64,000 nt of DNA from Bacteroidales bacterium (GCA_016714605.1 JADKDL010000004.1:186001-250000), one strand, 5' to 3'; positions 19,723-29,921 are shown, numbered from the stretch's first letter. A program made the numbers and translations. The notes: generated by a model not told the origin, from the sequence alone.

Positions 19723-21450
19723 CTAGTTGTTTATTGCTTCTAACCACACTTTTACTTCATCTTGAGATGGGTTTGTGTAGCCGAGTTTATTTTTCTTGTT
19801 GTATCCGCAAATATCTTGATGTAATTTGGTGTGTTTTGCTTCTGATAATGAGCTTATTGTTTTGAATCCTAAATTCATAACTACTTCGGCCCATTCTTGT
19901 GCCATTCCTAATTCTATGAATTTAGATATATCATCGGCCTGTGCTTTTTTCTCAGGTTTCATTTGAGGGAAAAACAAGACATCTTGAATTGAAGCGCTGT
20001 TTGTCATAAACATTGTTAATCTATCTATGCCTATGCCCATACCTGATGTAGGCGGCATACCATATTCCAATGCTCTTACAAAGTCATAGTCTATAAACAT
20101 AGCCTCGTCGTCGCCTTTTTCTGAAAGTTTCATCTGCTCCTTGAATCTATCATATTGATCAATAGGGTCATTAAGTTCTGAATAGGCGTTACAAAGTTCT
20201 TTTCCGTTTACCATTAATTCAAATCGTTCTGTAAGTTCCGGATTGTTTCTGTGCTTTTTACATAATGGCGACATCTCTACCGGATAATCGATAATAAATG
20301 TTGGTTGTATGTAGTGATGTTCACATTTTTCTCCAAAAATTTCATCTATGAGTTTTCCTTTACCCATAGAATCTTGTACTTCAATAGAAAGTTTTTTGCA
20401 CACATCGCGCAATTCATTTTCATTCATTCCTGATATGTCAATACCTGTATGTTCTTTAATAGAGTCATACATTGTAATTCGTTTGAATGGTCTTTTGAAG
20501 TCAATTTGATTTTCGCCAACGGTTAGTTTTGTCGTTTTGTGAAGATCCAAAGCTACTTTTTCAATCATTTCTTCGGTGAAATTCATCATCCAGTTGTAGT
20601 CTTTATAGGCTACATAGATTTCCATAACAGTAAATTCAGGATTGTGGGTTCTATCCATACCTTCATTTCTGAAATCTTTGGCAAATTCATAAACCCCTTC
20701 AAATCCACCAACAATAAGTCTTTTTAAATAGAGTTCGTTTGCAATTCTTAGGTACAAAGGAATATTCAGTGCATTATGATGTGTGATGAATGGTCGTGCG
20801 GTTGCACCTCCGGGTATTGCCTGTAATATTGGTGTTTCTACCTCCAGATAACCTTTATTGTTAAAGAATTCTCTCATAGAATTCATTATCTTGGTTCGGT
20901 TAATGAATGTCTCTCTCACCAACGGATTTACTACCAAGTCTACATAACGCTGTCTGTATCTTTGTTCTGGATCGGTGAAGGCATCGTAAATTACACCGTC
21001 TTTTTCTTTTACAATAGGCAAGGGGCGTAATGATTTACTTAGAATGGTAAGTTCTTTAACATGGATAGATTTTTCTCCTACTTGTGTTACAAAAGCAAAA
21101 CCTTTAATTCCAATGAAATCGCCAATGTCCAATAATTTTTTGAATACCTCGTTGTAAAGCGTTTTATCTTCTGTAGGGCAAATCTCATCTCTGTTTATAT
21201 AAATTTGAATTCTCCCTGTTTGATCTTGAATTTCAGCAAACGATGCTTTACCCATTATTCTCTGACTCATCAATCTCCCTGCAAGACAAACTTCTTGGAA
21301 ATTATTTTTTTCAGGATCGTATGCATCTCGTATATCTTCTGTATGAGCATTTACCGGATACTCTTGTGCAGGATAGGGTTCTATGCCTAGTGCTCGTAAT
21401 CTTTGTAATGATTCTCTTCTAACAAGTTCTTGCTCGCTTAATTGCTGCAT
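19723..21450 (-). CDS. lysS: Lysine--tRNA ligase (class II)
   Basis: The 575-residue protein has the N-terminal OB-fold anticodon-binding domain (ICLAGRLMSQRIMGKASF-like region), class II motif 1 (RYRQRYVDL), motif 2 (FRNEGMDRTHNPEFT) and motif 3 (GMGIGIDRLTM). It charges tRNA-Lys. A C-terminal extension of roughly 70 residues past the catalytic core is typical of Bacteroidota LysS. A candidate promoter box lies at 21494-21501. gpsA follows directly. Confidence 0.96.
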   Translation of the reverse strand: MQQLSEQELVRRESLQRLRALGIEPYPAQEYPVNAHTEDIRDAYDPEKNNFQEVCLAGRLMSQRIMGKASFAEIQDQTGRIQIYINRDEICPTEDKTLYNEVFKKLLDIGDFIGIKGFAFVTQVGEKSIHVKELTILSKSLRPLPIVKEKDGVIYDAFTDPEQRYRQRYVDLVVNPLVRETFINRTKIMNSMREFFNNKGYLEVETPILQAIPGGATARPFITHHNALNIPLYLRIANELYLKRLIVGGFEGVYEFAKDFRNEGMDRTHNPEFTVMEIYVAYKDYNWMMNFTEEMIEKVALDLHKTTKLTVGENQIDFKRPFKRITMYDSIKEHTGIDISGMNENELRDVCKKLSIEVQDSMGKGKLIDEIFGEKCEHHYIQPTFIIDYPVEMSPLCKKHRNNPELTERFELMVNGKELCNAYSELNDPIDQYDRFKEQMKLSEKGDDEAMFIDYDFVRALEYGMPPTSGMGIGIDRLTMFMTNSASIQDVLFFPQMKPEKKAQADDISKFIELGMAQEWAEVVMNLGFKTISSLSEAKHTKLHQDICGYNKKNKLGYTNPSQDEVKVWLEAINN

Positions 21451-21493
21451 GGTAAGTTCTTTATTTATAAAAAGATTATTTTAAAAATTTTTG

Positions 21494-21501
21494 CAAAGAT
21501 A
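21494..21501 (-). promoter_or_regulatory. Candidate -7 promoter box for lysS
   Basis: The minus strand reads TATCTTTG followed by CA, a close match to the Bacteroidota TAnnTTTG element, about 44 bases before the start codon. Confidence 0.55.
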
Positions 21502-21626
21502 TTTAATTGTTGTTTATCTACAATAGTATTTAATACGGAATAATTTTTTTGTTTTAACTTATTTATATTTTGAAATATAAGTAGTTAACATTGTATTTTA
21601 ATAAATAAATAATTGGTGTGCTTTAA

Positions 21627-22921
21627 TTATTTGTAATATAGTTTTTTAGATAAAAGCGTTTGATAAATCCCTCTTGTTAGCATGTATGCAAAAAAAGCCA
21701 TCCAGATACCATGATTTTGGAATATTGGAAACAATATATAATAGAGTGTAAAGAAAACAATAGCTGCAAGTATTAATGAGTTTCTCATTTCTTTGGTTAA
21801 AGTAGCTCCAATATATATGCCATCCCAAATAAAAGCCGCAAATGCTACTAGAGGTATCAATTTTACCCATATTAAATATTCATAGCTTTTATATATAACG
21901 GTCTTATCATCTGTTAATATTCTTATTATGTATCTGTCACCTATAAAAAAGAGGAGAGATATAAGGCAACTAATTCCGATTCCCCATAAAAATATTTTTT
22001 TTATTGCATCTCTCATTATAAGTAATTTTCCAGCACCCAAAAGTTTTCCGGTAATAGCTTCAGCTGCATAGGCAAAGCCATCGAGGAAAAATGAATATAA
22101 GAGAAAATATTGAAGTAGAATGGAATTTATTGCCAATATTTCAGTATTCTGACCTGCCGATTTTGATGTAAAAAAACTCATAACCAAAATAACCATCAGT
22201 GTTCGAATATAAATATTTGCATTGATTTTAAAGAAATTAGTTATTCCAATTTTAATTTTATTATAATTTAAATATTTAAAATTTATAACATTTTTATATT
22301 TTCTGTTTATAACCCAAAGCATGAAGAAAAATCCAATATATTCGGCAATTACTGTACCTAAAGCAACTCCTTCAATGAGCATGTCAAAATATATAACGAA
22401 AATAAAATTAAGTACAATATTTAAAATGTTTATCATGATTGAAGTTATCATGGGAGTTATAGAGTTGTGCATACCTATAAGCCAACCAGATATAGCATAC
22501 ATTCCAATAGTAGCAGGAGCGGAGTATATTCTTGTTTTAAAATAAGTTTGAGTAAGATTCATTATTTGTGGATCTGCATCAATAAAAAATCCGGCTACAT
22601 AAAATATAGGAGATTGTAAAAGAAAAATAACTACTCCTCCAATTAATGCCAGAAATGCAACTCTAAAAAGCAGAATACTTATTTCATTATTGTTGTTTGC
22701 TCCTAAAGCTTGAGCCGTAAGACCACTAGCACCCATTCTCAGGAATGCAAAATTCAGTATAGAAAATTGAAAATCAAGCTTGCCAAAGCCAAAGCTCCAA
22801 TCTGAGATATGTTGCCATAATGACCTAATATTGCAATATCAATAATTCCATTTAACGGAACAACCATATTGCTTATAATGTTTGGAATAGCAAGTTTTAA
22901 GATGTCTTTATGTCTTATCAT
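21627..22921 (-). CDS. MATE-family (DinF-type) efflux transporter, with frameshift
   Basis: The visible long frame (21627-22736) begins at an internal Met. The true N-terminus is encoded upstream from the ATG at 22919-22921: MIRHKDILKLAIPNIISN followed by VPLNGIIDIAILG. The frame breaks near 22755, where one G restores LYWNFAFLRMGASGLTAQALG, the segment expected in DinF-type MATE proteins. The complete protein would be about 431 residues with around 12 membrane helices. MATE proteins expel cationic compounds using Na+ or H+ gradients; the substrate here is unknown. A -7-like box (22939-22946) precedes it. Confidence 0.85.
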
Positions 22922-22938
22922 TTCTTATATTATATCGG

Positions 22939-22946
22939 CAAAAATA
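22939..22946 (-). promoter_or_regulatory. Candidate -7 promoter box for the MATE gene
   Basis: The minus strand reads TATTTTTG, matching TAnnTTTG, 18 bases before the corrected start codon at 22921. Its position supports that start rather than the internal Met at 22736. Confidence 0.45.
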
Positions 22947-23188
22947 GAAACATTTATTTAACAATTATAATTTAATTTGCTCAGATAGTTAAGCCGCTTA
23001 TCAAATAAAAGTAGTTGTGTAGGGGTTTGACAGAAACTCAGCTTATGCGTTTAAAGCTCTGTATGTCAAATAATCAAACTACATTTTCAGAATACATAGA
23101 AATTCCATTGTAGAACTCTTTGCTAAATAGAATCTCAATTTGGTATATTTTTTAGTAAATTAATATGAATTATACCTACAAAAAAATG

Positions 23189-23196
23189 TACATTTG
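23189..23196 (+). promoter_or_regulatory. Candidate -7 promoter box for the SPT-like gene
   Basis: TACATTTG lies 45 bases before the GTG start at 23241. The rest of the 319-base divergent gap (22922-23240) shows no feature I can name. Confidence 0.4.
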
Positions 23197-23240
23197 CTTG
23201 ATTTTTTACACAGAATATTACATTAAAAAAACATAGTAAC

Positions 23241-24500
23241 GTGGATATTTTTGAAAGATTAAAACAAAACAGAGGTGCGTTGGGTGTTTGGCAAAAACAA
23301 GCACATGGTTATTTCATGTTTCCAAAATTAGAAGGTGAAATTGCACCTAGAATGAAATTTAGGGGTAAAGAAGTACTTACTTGGAGTTTGAACAATTATT
23401 GTGGTTTGGCAAACAATCCGGAGGTTAGAGAGACCGATGCCCAAGCAACGAAAGACTGGGGTTTAGCTTACCCAATGGGAGCTAGAATGATGAGTGGACA
23501 GACTAAATATCATGAAGAGCTTGAGCAAAAATTGGCTACTTATGTTAAAAAACCTGCAACCTATTTACTAAATTTCGGTTATCAAGGAATGGTTTCTATT
23601 ATAGATTCATTGGTAAGTAGAAATGATGTTATTGTATATGATTCTGAGTGCCATGCTTGTATAATGGATGGTATATTCCTTCATAAAGCAAAAGGAGGAA
23701 AGAGTTTTGTATTTCAACATAATGACATGGAAAAATGTGATAAAATGTTGAGTTTTGCAAAAAAACGTACAGAAGAGTTGGGCGGAGGCATCTTGGTAAT
23801 AACCGAAGGTGTTTTTGGTATGGCTGGAGATTTAGGTAAAATTGATGAAATTGTTAAATTAAAATCTAAATATCAATTCAGACTTTTGGTTGATGATGCT
23901 CATGGTTTTGGAACTATGGGTCACGACGGTAGCGGCTGCGGTACTCATTTTGGTGTACAAGACGAAATAGATTTGTATTTCAGTACATTTGCAAAAGCTA
24001 TGGCTGGTATTGGTGCATTTATTGCCGGCGATGAAGATGTGATTTCATTTTTAGCATATAATTTGCGTTCGCAGATTTTTGCTAAATCATTACCCATGCC
24101 TATGGTGATAGGTGCTCTTAAACGTTTAGACATGATTCAAACTCAACCGAAACTCAGAGAAAATCTTTGGACGGTGGTTAAGGCTTTACAAAAAGGTTTT
24201 GTTGATGCAGGTTTCGATATTGGAAATACAGAATCGCCGGTAACTCCTGTGTTTTTGAAAGGTTCTGAAGAACAAGCTGCTAATATAACTCTTGATTTAA
24301 GAGAGAATTATGGATTGTTTTGTTCAATAGTTATTTATCCGGTTGTTCCAAAAGGAGTTATAATGCTTAGAATTATTCCTACCGCAGTTCATACACTTGA
24401 TGATGTGGCATATACAATAAAAGCATTTTCTGAGGTGAAAGAAAAACTTACAAAAGGTGCTTATGCAAGCGATCAAATTTTGATTTCTCAAATAAAATAA
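23241..24500 (+). CDS. Alpha-oxoamine synthase (serine palmitoyltransferase / cysteate acyltransferase / KBL type)
   Basis: The 419-residue protein is a PLP enzyme of the AOS family, which condenses an amino acid with an acyl-CoA or acyl-ACP. It shows SLNNYCGLANN, GARMMSGQ, the DDAHGFGTMG motif (Asp and His of the cofactor site) and the Schiff-base Lys in FAKAMAGIG. The start is GTG at 23241. In Bacteroidota, close relatives make the base of sphingolipids (serine palmitoyltransferase) or of sulfonolipids (cysteate-fatty acyltransferase); threonine-pathway KBL is a third option. No threonine dehydrogenase is adjacent, which favours a lipid role, but sequence alone does not decide. Confidence 0.8.
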   Translation: MDIFERLKQNRGALGVWQKQAHGYFMFPKLEGEIAPRMKFRGKEVLTWSLNNYCGLANNPEVRETDAQATKDWGLAYPMGARMMSGQTKYHEELEQKLATYVKKPATYLLNFGYQGMVSIIDSLVSRNDVIVYDSECHACIMDGIFLHKAKGGKSFVFQHNDMEKCDKMLSFAKKRTEELGGGILVITEGVFGMAGDLGKIDEIVKLKSKYQFRLLVDDAHGFGTMGHDGSGCGTHFGVQDEIDLYFSTFAKAMAGIGAFIAGDEDVISFLAYNLRSQIFAKSLPMPMVIGALKRLDMIQTQPKLRENLWTVVKALQKGFVDAGFDIGNTESPVTPVFLKGSEEQAANITLDLRENYGLFCSIVIYPVVPKGVIMLRIIPTAVHTLDDVAYTIKAFSEVKEKLTKGAYASDQILISQIK

Positions 24501-24554
24501 GTGATTTAGAAGTCTAAAAAGTTGATTTAGAACTCTTAAGACTAATTGATATTT

Positions 24555-24602
24555 TAAATAAAAAGCGTTAATTGTGATATCCCAATTAACGCTTTTTATT
24601 TA
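24555..24602. terminator. Bidirectional terminator
   Basis: A 20-bp perfect stem (24555-24574 with 24583-24602) and an 8-base loop, with A and T runs at the ends, lie between the converging SPT-like gene and DEAD-box gene. Confidence 0.9.
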
Positions 24603-24642
24603 AAGCATAATTTCTTTTATACTAACACATTTTAAATTTCCT

Positions 24643-25803
24643 TTAAATATTTATATTCAATTCTAATTCATTACCATTAACCATGGTAGCCCATCTGCCC
24701 ATTTTCTTTTGAATGATTTTGAAATGATGTTCTTCTTCTGCGTTTATAAATGAAATTGCTTCACCTTTATTCCCGGCTCTTCCTGTTCTACCTATTCTGT
24801 GAACATAATCTTTTGGTGAGCGTGGCAATTCATAGTTTATTACATAAGGAAGCATGGGTATATCTATACCTCTAGCCATCAGATCGGTAGCTACTAGTAC
24901 TTGTATTTTTCCTGCTTTGAAATATTCAAAGGCATTGTTTCTTGCACCTTGACTTTTTTTGCTGTGCATAGCCATTGCGTCTATTCCGTTTGCTCTAAGC
25001 TTCGTAACTACTGCATCGGCTCGGTGAACAGATGAAGTAAATACCAAAACTTGCTTTATATCATTTTTGAAAATAAGATACCTAAGCAAAGGCCCTTTTT
25101 TCTCTTCATCTATTAAATATGCTGTCTGTTCTATTGCATTGAAATTGCACTCGGTATCATCTTCGGTTGCATCTATTTTTATTAGAATAGGATTTATTAA
25201 AAGAGCTTTATCAAAAGCTTCTAAATCATCTGTTAATGTAGCTGAATATAAAAGCGTTTGTTTCTTTTTTGAAATCGTTTTGAATATATTTTCTAATTCA
25301 TTTCTGAAACCCATACTCAGCATTTTATCGGCTTCGTCTATTACTAGAATTTTTACTTCCGATAATGAAACTGCATTTGATTCTATAAGTTCTATTAATC
25401 TTCCGGGAGTAGCTATTAATATCTCAATACCTTGCAAATTAATCATTTGTGGATTGATTGAAACACCACCATAAACTGCTAACGATTTTCTTTTCTGTGG
25501 AAGATATTTGCCAAGTTTCACAAATTCGCTGTCTATCTGCATTGCGAGTTCGCGGGTGGGAGCTATTACTAAAGTTTGAACATGTCTGTTTTTAGAAGTC
25601 TCAAAATGCTTGTGAAATTTCTCTAATACCGGCAAAACATAACTAGCAGTTTTACCACTTCCAGTTTTTGAAATAGCAACTATATCTTTTCCAGATAAAA
25701 TTTCAGGAATTGCTTTTTCTTGAATTGGATAAAGACTCGTATAATTTTGTTCGGCTACTGCTTTAAGTAGTTCGGGCGATAAGCCCATTTTAGAAAATGG
25801 CAT
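24643..25803 (-). CDS. DEAD-box RNA helicase (RhlE-like)
   Basis: The 386-residue protein contains the Q motif region (YTSLYPIQ), motif I SKTGSGKT, motif Ia APTRELAMQI, motif II DEAD, motif III SAT, and motif VI HRIGRTGRAG. It unwinds short RNA duplexes and acts in ribosome assembly or RNA decay. The C-terminal extension past the helicase core is very short (about 30 residues), as in minimal RhlE proteins. A candidate promoter box sits at 25839-25846. A second DEAD-box gene lies divergently just upstream. Confidence 0.9.
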   Translation of the reverse strand: MPFSKMGLSPELLKAVAEQNYTSLYPIQEKAIPEILSGKDIVAISKTGSGKTASYVLPVLEKFHKHFETSKNRHVQTLVIAPTRELAMQIDSEFVKLGKYLPQKRKSLAVYGGVSINPQMINLQGIEILIATPGRLIELIESNAVSLSEVKILVIDEADKMLSMGFRNELENIFKTISKKKQTLLYSATLTDDLEAFDKALLINPILIKIDATEDDTECNFNAIEQTAYLIDEEKKGPLLRYLIFKNDIKQVLVFTSSVHRADAVVTKLRANGIDAMAMHSKKSQGARNNAFEYFKAGKIQVLVATDLMARGIDIPMLPYVINYELPRSPKDYVHRIGRTGRAGNKGEAISFINAEEEHHFKIIQKKMGRWATMVNGNELELNINI

Positions 25804-25838
25804 AGATAATAATTAAATATGTTAACTGTTTTAAGTGG

Positions 25839-25846
25839 CAAATATA
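25839..25846 (-). promoter_or_regulatory. Candidate -7 promoter box for the minus-strand DEAD-box gene
   Basis: The minus strand reads TATATTTG followed by CC, 36 bases before the start codon. Confidence 0.45.
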
Positions 25847-26027
25847 ATTCTATAATCAATTCCATTTCAAAAATATGTATATTTACACGAATATTATCTA
25901 TTCTTAAGATTTCTAAAGTCGTTGCAAGTATAGTAATTGTTCACTTTATCATTATAATAAAAACTTTTTTTACATAAATAAAATTTTAAGTTGTGACTTA
26001 TATGTCATTTTTACATAATTAATTTCT

Positions 26028-27341
26028 ATGGATATTACAAAAATACTTGAAAAATTTTCTATTACTGAGCTTAATGAAATGCAAAATTCTATGCAAACAA
26101 CAATAGCTCAACTCAATGATGTAATGCTTATTTCTCCAACCGGTTCGGGTAAGACATTAGGTTTTTTATTGCCAATTTTGCAATTGCTTGATGAGAATAT
26201 TTCAGGTGTACAAGTCCTAATTTTGGTGCCTTCAAGAGAATTGGCTATTCAAATAGAAAAAGTTTTCAAACAAATGGGAACTCAGTATAAAATAAATTGT
26301 TGCTATGGCGGACATGAATTACGTATTGAAAAAAACAATTTAGCTACACCACCAGCAATTTTAGTTGGTACTCCCGGACGAATTGCACATCATTTGCGCA
26401 AAGAAAATATTAAACTAGAAACTACTCAAATTTTAATTTTAGATGAATTTGATAAATCACTAGAATTAGGTTTTAAAGATGAAATGGAGTTTATTCTAGA
26501 CCATTGTAGGCAGGTAGACAGACAAATACTTACTTCGGCAACTCCAATAAAAGAAATGCCTGAATTTGTAAATCTGAGAAACTGTGTGGAATTGAATTTT
26601 TCAGAAAATCAAAAAGATGTTAATTCAGGTTTATCTATTAAGTCGGTACGTGTAAAAGGCGAAGATAAACTAGAAGGACTCATGATTTTGTTGGGTGTAA
26701 TAAATGCACAATCAACCATAGTTTTTTGCAACCATAGAGAAGCGGTAAACAGAATATCTGATCAATTACACGAACATGAGGTGCAACATGGTATATATCA
26801 TGGTGGTATGGAGCAAATTGATAGGGAAAGAATGCTCATTAAATTCAGAAATGGTAGTATAAAAATACTTATTACAACAGATTTGGCTGCACGAGGTCTT
26901 GATATTCCTGAGGTAGATGCTATCATTCATTATCAGTTTCCTACATCAGAAGATATTATGATACACCGAAATGGACGAACGGCTAGAATGAATGCTTTCG
27001 GTACAGCATATTTCTTGTTAGACGCTGAAGATTTTTTACCTCCGTTTCTTACTGCATCTGTAGAAAAATTTGAATTACCTAACGAGCTCAAGCTTCCTGC
27101 CGAATGTGAATGGCAAACACTTTATATTAGTGCCGGAAAAAAAGATAAAATCAATAAAATAGATATTGTAGGCATGTTTTTACAAAATGGAAATTTGCAA
27201 AAAGATGAACTGGGTAAAATAGAGGTACTTGATCATTCTGCATATGTTGCAATTAAAAAAGATAAAATAAATAAAACAGTGCAACTTACTAAGAATGTGA
27301 AAATAAAAAATAAAAAAGTTAAAATAGAAATAGCATATTAA
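26028..27341 (+). CDS. DEAD-box RNA helicase with DbpA-type RNA-binding domain
   Basis: The 437-residue protein has SPTGSGKT (motif I), PSRELAIQ (Ia), a variant motif II DEFD in place of DEAD, SAT (III) and HRNGRTAR (VI, with Asn for the usual Ile/Val). The last 75 residues (LYISAGKKDKINKIDIVG onward) resemble the DbpA/CsdA C-terminal RNA-binding domain, which in DbpA recognises 23S rRNA. A role in ribosome assembly is inferred from that domain. It is divergent from the RhlE-like gene. Confidence 0.85.
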   Translation: MDITKILEKFSITELNEMQNSMQTTIAQLNDVMLISPTGSGKTLGFLLPILQLLDENISGVQVLILVPSRELAIQIEKVFKQMGTQYKINCCYGGHELRIEKNNLATPPAILVGTPGRIAHHLRKENIKLETTQILILDEFDKSLELGFKDEMEFILDHCRQVDRQILTSATPIKEMPEFVNLRNCVELNFSENQKDVNSGLSIKSVRVKGEDKLEGLMILLGVINAQSTIVFCNHREAVNRISDQLHEHEVQHGIYHGGMEQIDRERMLIKFRNGSIKILITTDLAARGLDIPEVDAIIHYQFPTSEDIMIHRNGRTARMNAFGTAYFLLDAEDFLPPFLTASVEKFELPNELKLPAECEWQTLYISAGKKDKINKIDIVGMFLQNGNLQKDELGKIEVLDHSAYVAIKKDKINKTVQLTKNVKIKNKKVKIEIAY

Positions 27342-27369
27342 GTATTATAAAATCAAATTTTAAATAAAT

Positions 27370-27663
27370 ATGGATTCAGCCTTACCTATTTTATATATCA
27401 TTAGTTATATTAAAATATTACCAAATTTATTAATTTTAGGTCTTTGTTTATACTATTTAATCAGAAAAAAAACAATTGATGGTATATTATTGAGTATAAG
27501 CGCTGTAATAAGTATAACTTCTTATATCTATATTCTAAATGCTAAACCTTCAGATATTTCAGTTTATTATTCTTATTATAATTTATTAAGTAGCATATTG
27601 TACATTGTAGGTTTTGCAATATTAATTCTAAGAATTTCAAAAAAAGATGCGAACCTTATATAA
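27370..27663 (+). CDS. Small membrane protein, 97 aa
   Basis: Three hydrophobic segments (about residues 5-28, 36-55 and 70-90) make up almost the whole protein. No family is recognised. It starts 29 bases after the DEAD-box gene on the same strand and may be co-transcribed. Translation is supported only by ORF shape and position. Confidence 0.5.
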   Translation: MDSALPILYIISYIKILPNLLILGLCLYYLIRKKTIDGILLSISAVISITSYIYILNAKPSDISVYYSYYNLLSSILYIVGFAILILRISKKDANLI

Positions 27664-27886
27664 TAGAAAAATGCAATCCAAACATAATTATTTTTAATAT
27701 ATCAATTTCTAGAATAATTTGTATTGTTTTTTACGACAAAAAAAGTAAGATAAACAGATGTTTTCTGAGTAAATAATTATACTTTTGAATCAATACTACT
27801 TTTGACAACAAAAATTAGATTTAAACAAAACATAGAAAAATTTTAAATTTTACTATGTTCATTTTCAATGAATAAAATATAAAAAT

Positions 27887-28744
27887 ATGATATCGGCCAA
27901 ACAAACCAATTTTATTTATTTCAGTGAATTAATATCGACAACAGAAAAACTGCAACCATTTTGGAAAGAATTAAAACAAATTTTGGAAACTGAAAATATA
28001 TCCTATGCTTTTTTGGAAAAAACCAGTAGCGTTTGGTGTAAAGATTATATGCCTTTCCAAACAGATGTTAAAAAATTCATTCAGTTTACTTATGATCCCG
28101 ATTTTTTGAAAACACCTGAATTGGCCGATTATAAAACTAATCCGAGTAGAGTTACCAAACAATTGAGTCTGGGAACAATTGAATTATCAGACCTAATTAT
28201 TGATATAGGTAATTTGGTAAATTGTGAAAAGAAAATTGCTGTCTGCGATAAAATTTTTAAAGACAACTCCTTTATTAAAGATAGAGAAGTGATAATTCAA
28301 AAACTAAAAGAAATACTGGGTTGTAAAGAAGTATTGGTATTGCCTACAAATAAAGATGATATTTTTGGTCAAGCCTCTACTATGATGCGTTTTATGAATG
28401 ATAATTCGCTATTGGTTACAACGAACCCTGAACAAAATAAAAATTGGACAAAACAATTAGATAAAACCTTGCAAGATGCATGTTATCATCTAATTGATTT
28501 TCCTGGTTTATACAGAAAGAGGAGCACTAAAACTTCACCATTTACGGCAATTGGTTGCTATATAAACTTCATTCATGTAGGCAATAAAATTATTTTCCCT
28601 CAATTTGATATTGATTTAGATACCATTGCATTAAATACTGTTAGAAAAATATATCCTATGAGCAAAGTATTCCCAATTAATTGTTGCGAATTGGCAGAAG
28701 ATGGTGGCGTACTTAATAGTTTGGCTTGGAATATTAAAATTTAA
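27887..28744 (+). CDS. Agmatine-deiminase-family protein lacking catalytic residues
   Basis: The 285-residue protein has the fold landmarks of agmatine/peptidyl-arginine deiminases: WCKDYMPF near 50-57 (family WxRDxxP), DIGNLV near 106, DDIFGQASTMMRF at 157-169, and EDGGVLNSLAWN at the end. The residues that do the chemistry are altered. The conserved GHxD reads GQxS (Gln162, Ser164), and the nucleophilic Cys near the C-terminus is Ser278 (codon AGT, one base from Cys TGT). It is therefore probably a pseudoenzyme that may still bind a ligand. The reading frame is intact, arguing against simple decay. No polyamine genes are nearby. Confidence 0.75.
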   Translation: MISAKQTNFIYFSELISTTEKLQPFWKELKQILETENISYAFLEKTSSVWCKDYMPFQTDVKKFIQFTYDPDFLKTPELADYKTNPSRVTKQLSLGTIELSDLIIDIGNLVNCEKKIAVCDKIFKDNSFIKDREVIIQKLKEILGCKEVLVLPTNKDDIFGQASTMMRFMNDNSLLVTTNPEQNKNWTKQLDKTLQDACYHLIDFPGLYRKRSTKTSPFTAIGCYINFIHVGNKIIFPQFDIDLDTIALNTVRKIYPMSKVFPINCCELAEDGGVLNSLAWNIKI

Positions 28745-28850
28745 TCTTCTTTTAGGCATCTTTAGAATTATTTTAAGATGAAAAATACGTGAGAGAGTAT
28801 AATTTTACATCTTTCAAAGTGGTATTAATGAGCGCTATATTATAAAACAG

Positions 28851-29645
28851 ATGAAGTATTTTTTGCATATTGCCTATAATGGCTTCTTATTTAGAGGTTG
28901 GCAAAGGCAACCAAATGCAAAATCGGTTCAAGAAACTATTGAAACCATTCTTGAAAGAATTCTTAAACAGAAAACCATTTGTTTTGGCTGTGGAAGGACT
29001 GATGCTCAGGTACATGCCGATCAGTATTTTTTCCATATTGATACCTCAGTTGAGTTACAAGACGATTTTAGATTTATTTTGAATAAAAATTTACCTTCTT
29101 CAATTTCTTGTTTTGAAATTATAAAAGTAGAAGATAAATGTCATGCTCGGTACGATGTATTAAAAAGAACATATGACTATTTTTTACATTTTGAGAAAAA
29201 TCCTTTTTTAGCTGAAATAAGTGCATTGTATTTAGATAGTTATATAGATTACAAGCTTATGGCTAACGTTATTTCTTATATACAAGAGAATTCAGATTTT
29301 AGAGCTTTTTGTCTAAACCCCGATAAGCATAACCATACATTATGTACTATTTTTGAGTGTTCTTTAAAAATATCTGATGATAATAAACAATTGTGGTTTT
29401 CAATTACCGGTAATAGATTTTTGAAAAGTATGATTAGAATGTTGGTAGGTAAATTAATTGATATTGGGAAAAAAACATTTACCCTAGAAGAATATGTTCA
29501 CAGCCTAAAAACAGGAGAATACCCTGCTAAATTGCATATAGCTCGTCCGGAAGGGCTACATCTTTCAAAAATAGTATATCCATACATGGAGAGAGATTCA
29601 ATGATTTCTAATCGTTTACAAGCCCTTAAATGGCATTCTATATAA
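28851..29645 (+). CDS. truA: tRNA pseudouridine synthase A
   Basis: The 264-residue protein has the TruA signature GRTDAQVHADQ, with the catalytic Asp, near residue 50. Other landmarks are YNGFLFRGWQRQ at the N-terminus and RMLVGKLIDIG near the C-terminus. It isomerises U38-U40 in the anticodon arm of tRNAs. A DUF3820 gene starts 5 bases downstream. Confidence 0.93.
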   Translation: MKYFLHIAYNGFLFRGWQRQPNAKSVQETIETILERILKQKTICFGCGRTDAQVHADQYFFHIDTSVELQDDFRFILNKNLPSSISCFEIIKVEDKCHARYDVLKRTYDYFLHFEKNPFLAEISALYLDSYIDYKLMANVISYIQENSDFRAFCLNPDKHNHTLCTIFECSLKISDDNKQLWFSITGNRFLKSMIRMLVGKLIDIGKKTFTLEEYVHSLKTGEYPAKLHIARPEGLHLSKIVYPYMERDSMISNRLQALKWHSI

Positions 29646-29650
29646 GCACC

Positions 29651-29887
29651 ATGGAACTCGGATTTAAAAAAGAAATACTTATTAAACTCTTTACTACCAA
29701 AATGCCTTATGGTAAATATAAAGATACTATTCTATTTTATTTGCCTGAATATTATATAGTTTGGTATAAACAAAAAGGATTTCCTAAAGGTAGTCTGGGC
29801 GAAATGTTAGAAACCCTTTATGAAATTAAACTTAATGGACTAGAAGACATGCTAAAGCCTTTGTCAAAGCAATATGGCAAAAGATAA
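29651..29887 (+). CDS. DUF3820 family protein, 78 aa
   Basis: MPYGKYKDT, LPEYYIVWY, FPKGSLG and EIKLNGLEDM match the conserved pattern of the DUF3820 family, small cytoplasmic proteins of unknown function. I take the ATG at 29651 (MELGFKKE) rather than the in-frame ATG at 29630 because the latter lies inside truA. The gene begins 5 bases after the truA stop, so the two are probably co-transcribed. Confidence 0.8.
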   Translation: MELGFKKEILIKLFTTKMPYGKYKDTILFYLPEYYIVWYKQKGFPKGSLGEMLETLYEIKLNGLEDMLKPLSKQYGKR

Positions 29888-29921
29888 GCATTAAATTTAT
29901 TTTAAATTTATCTAAAAATAT

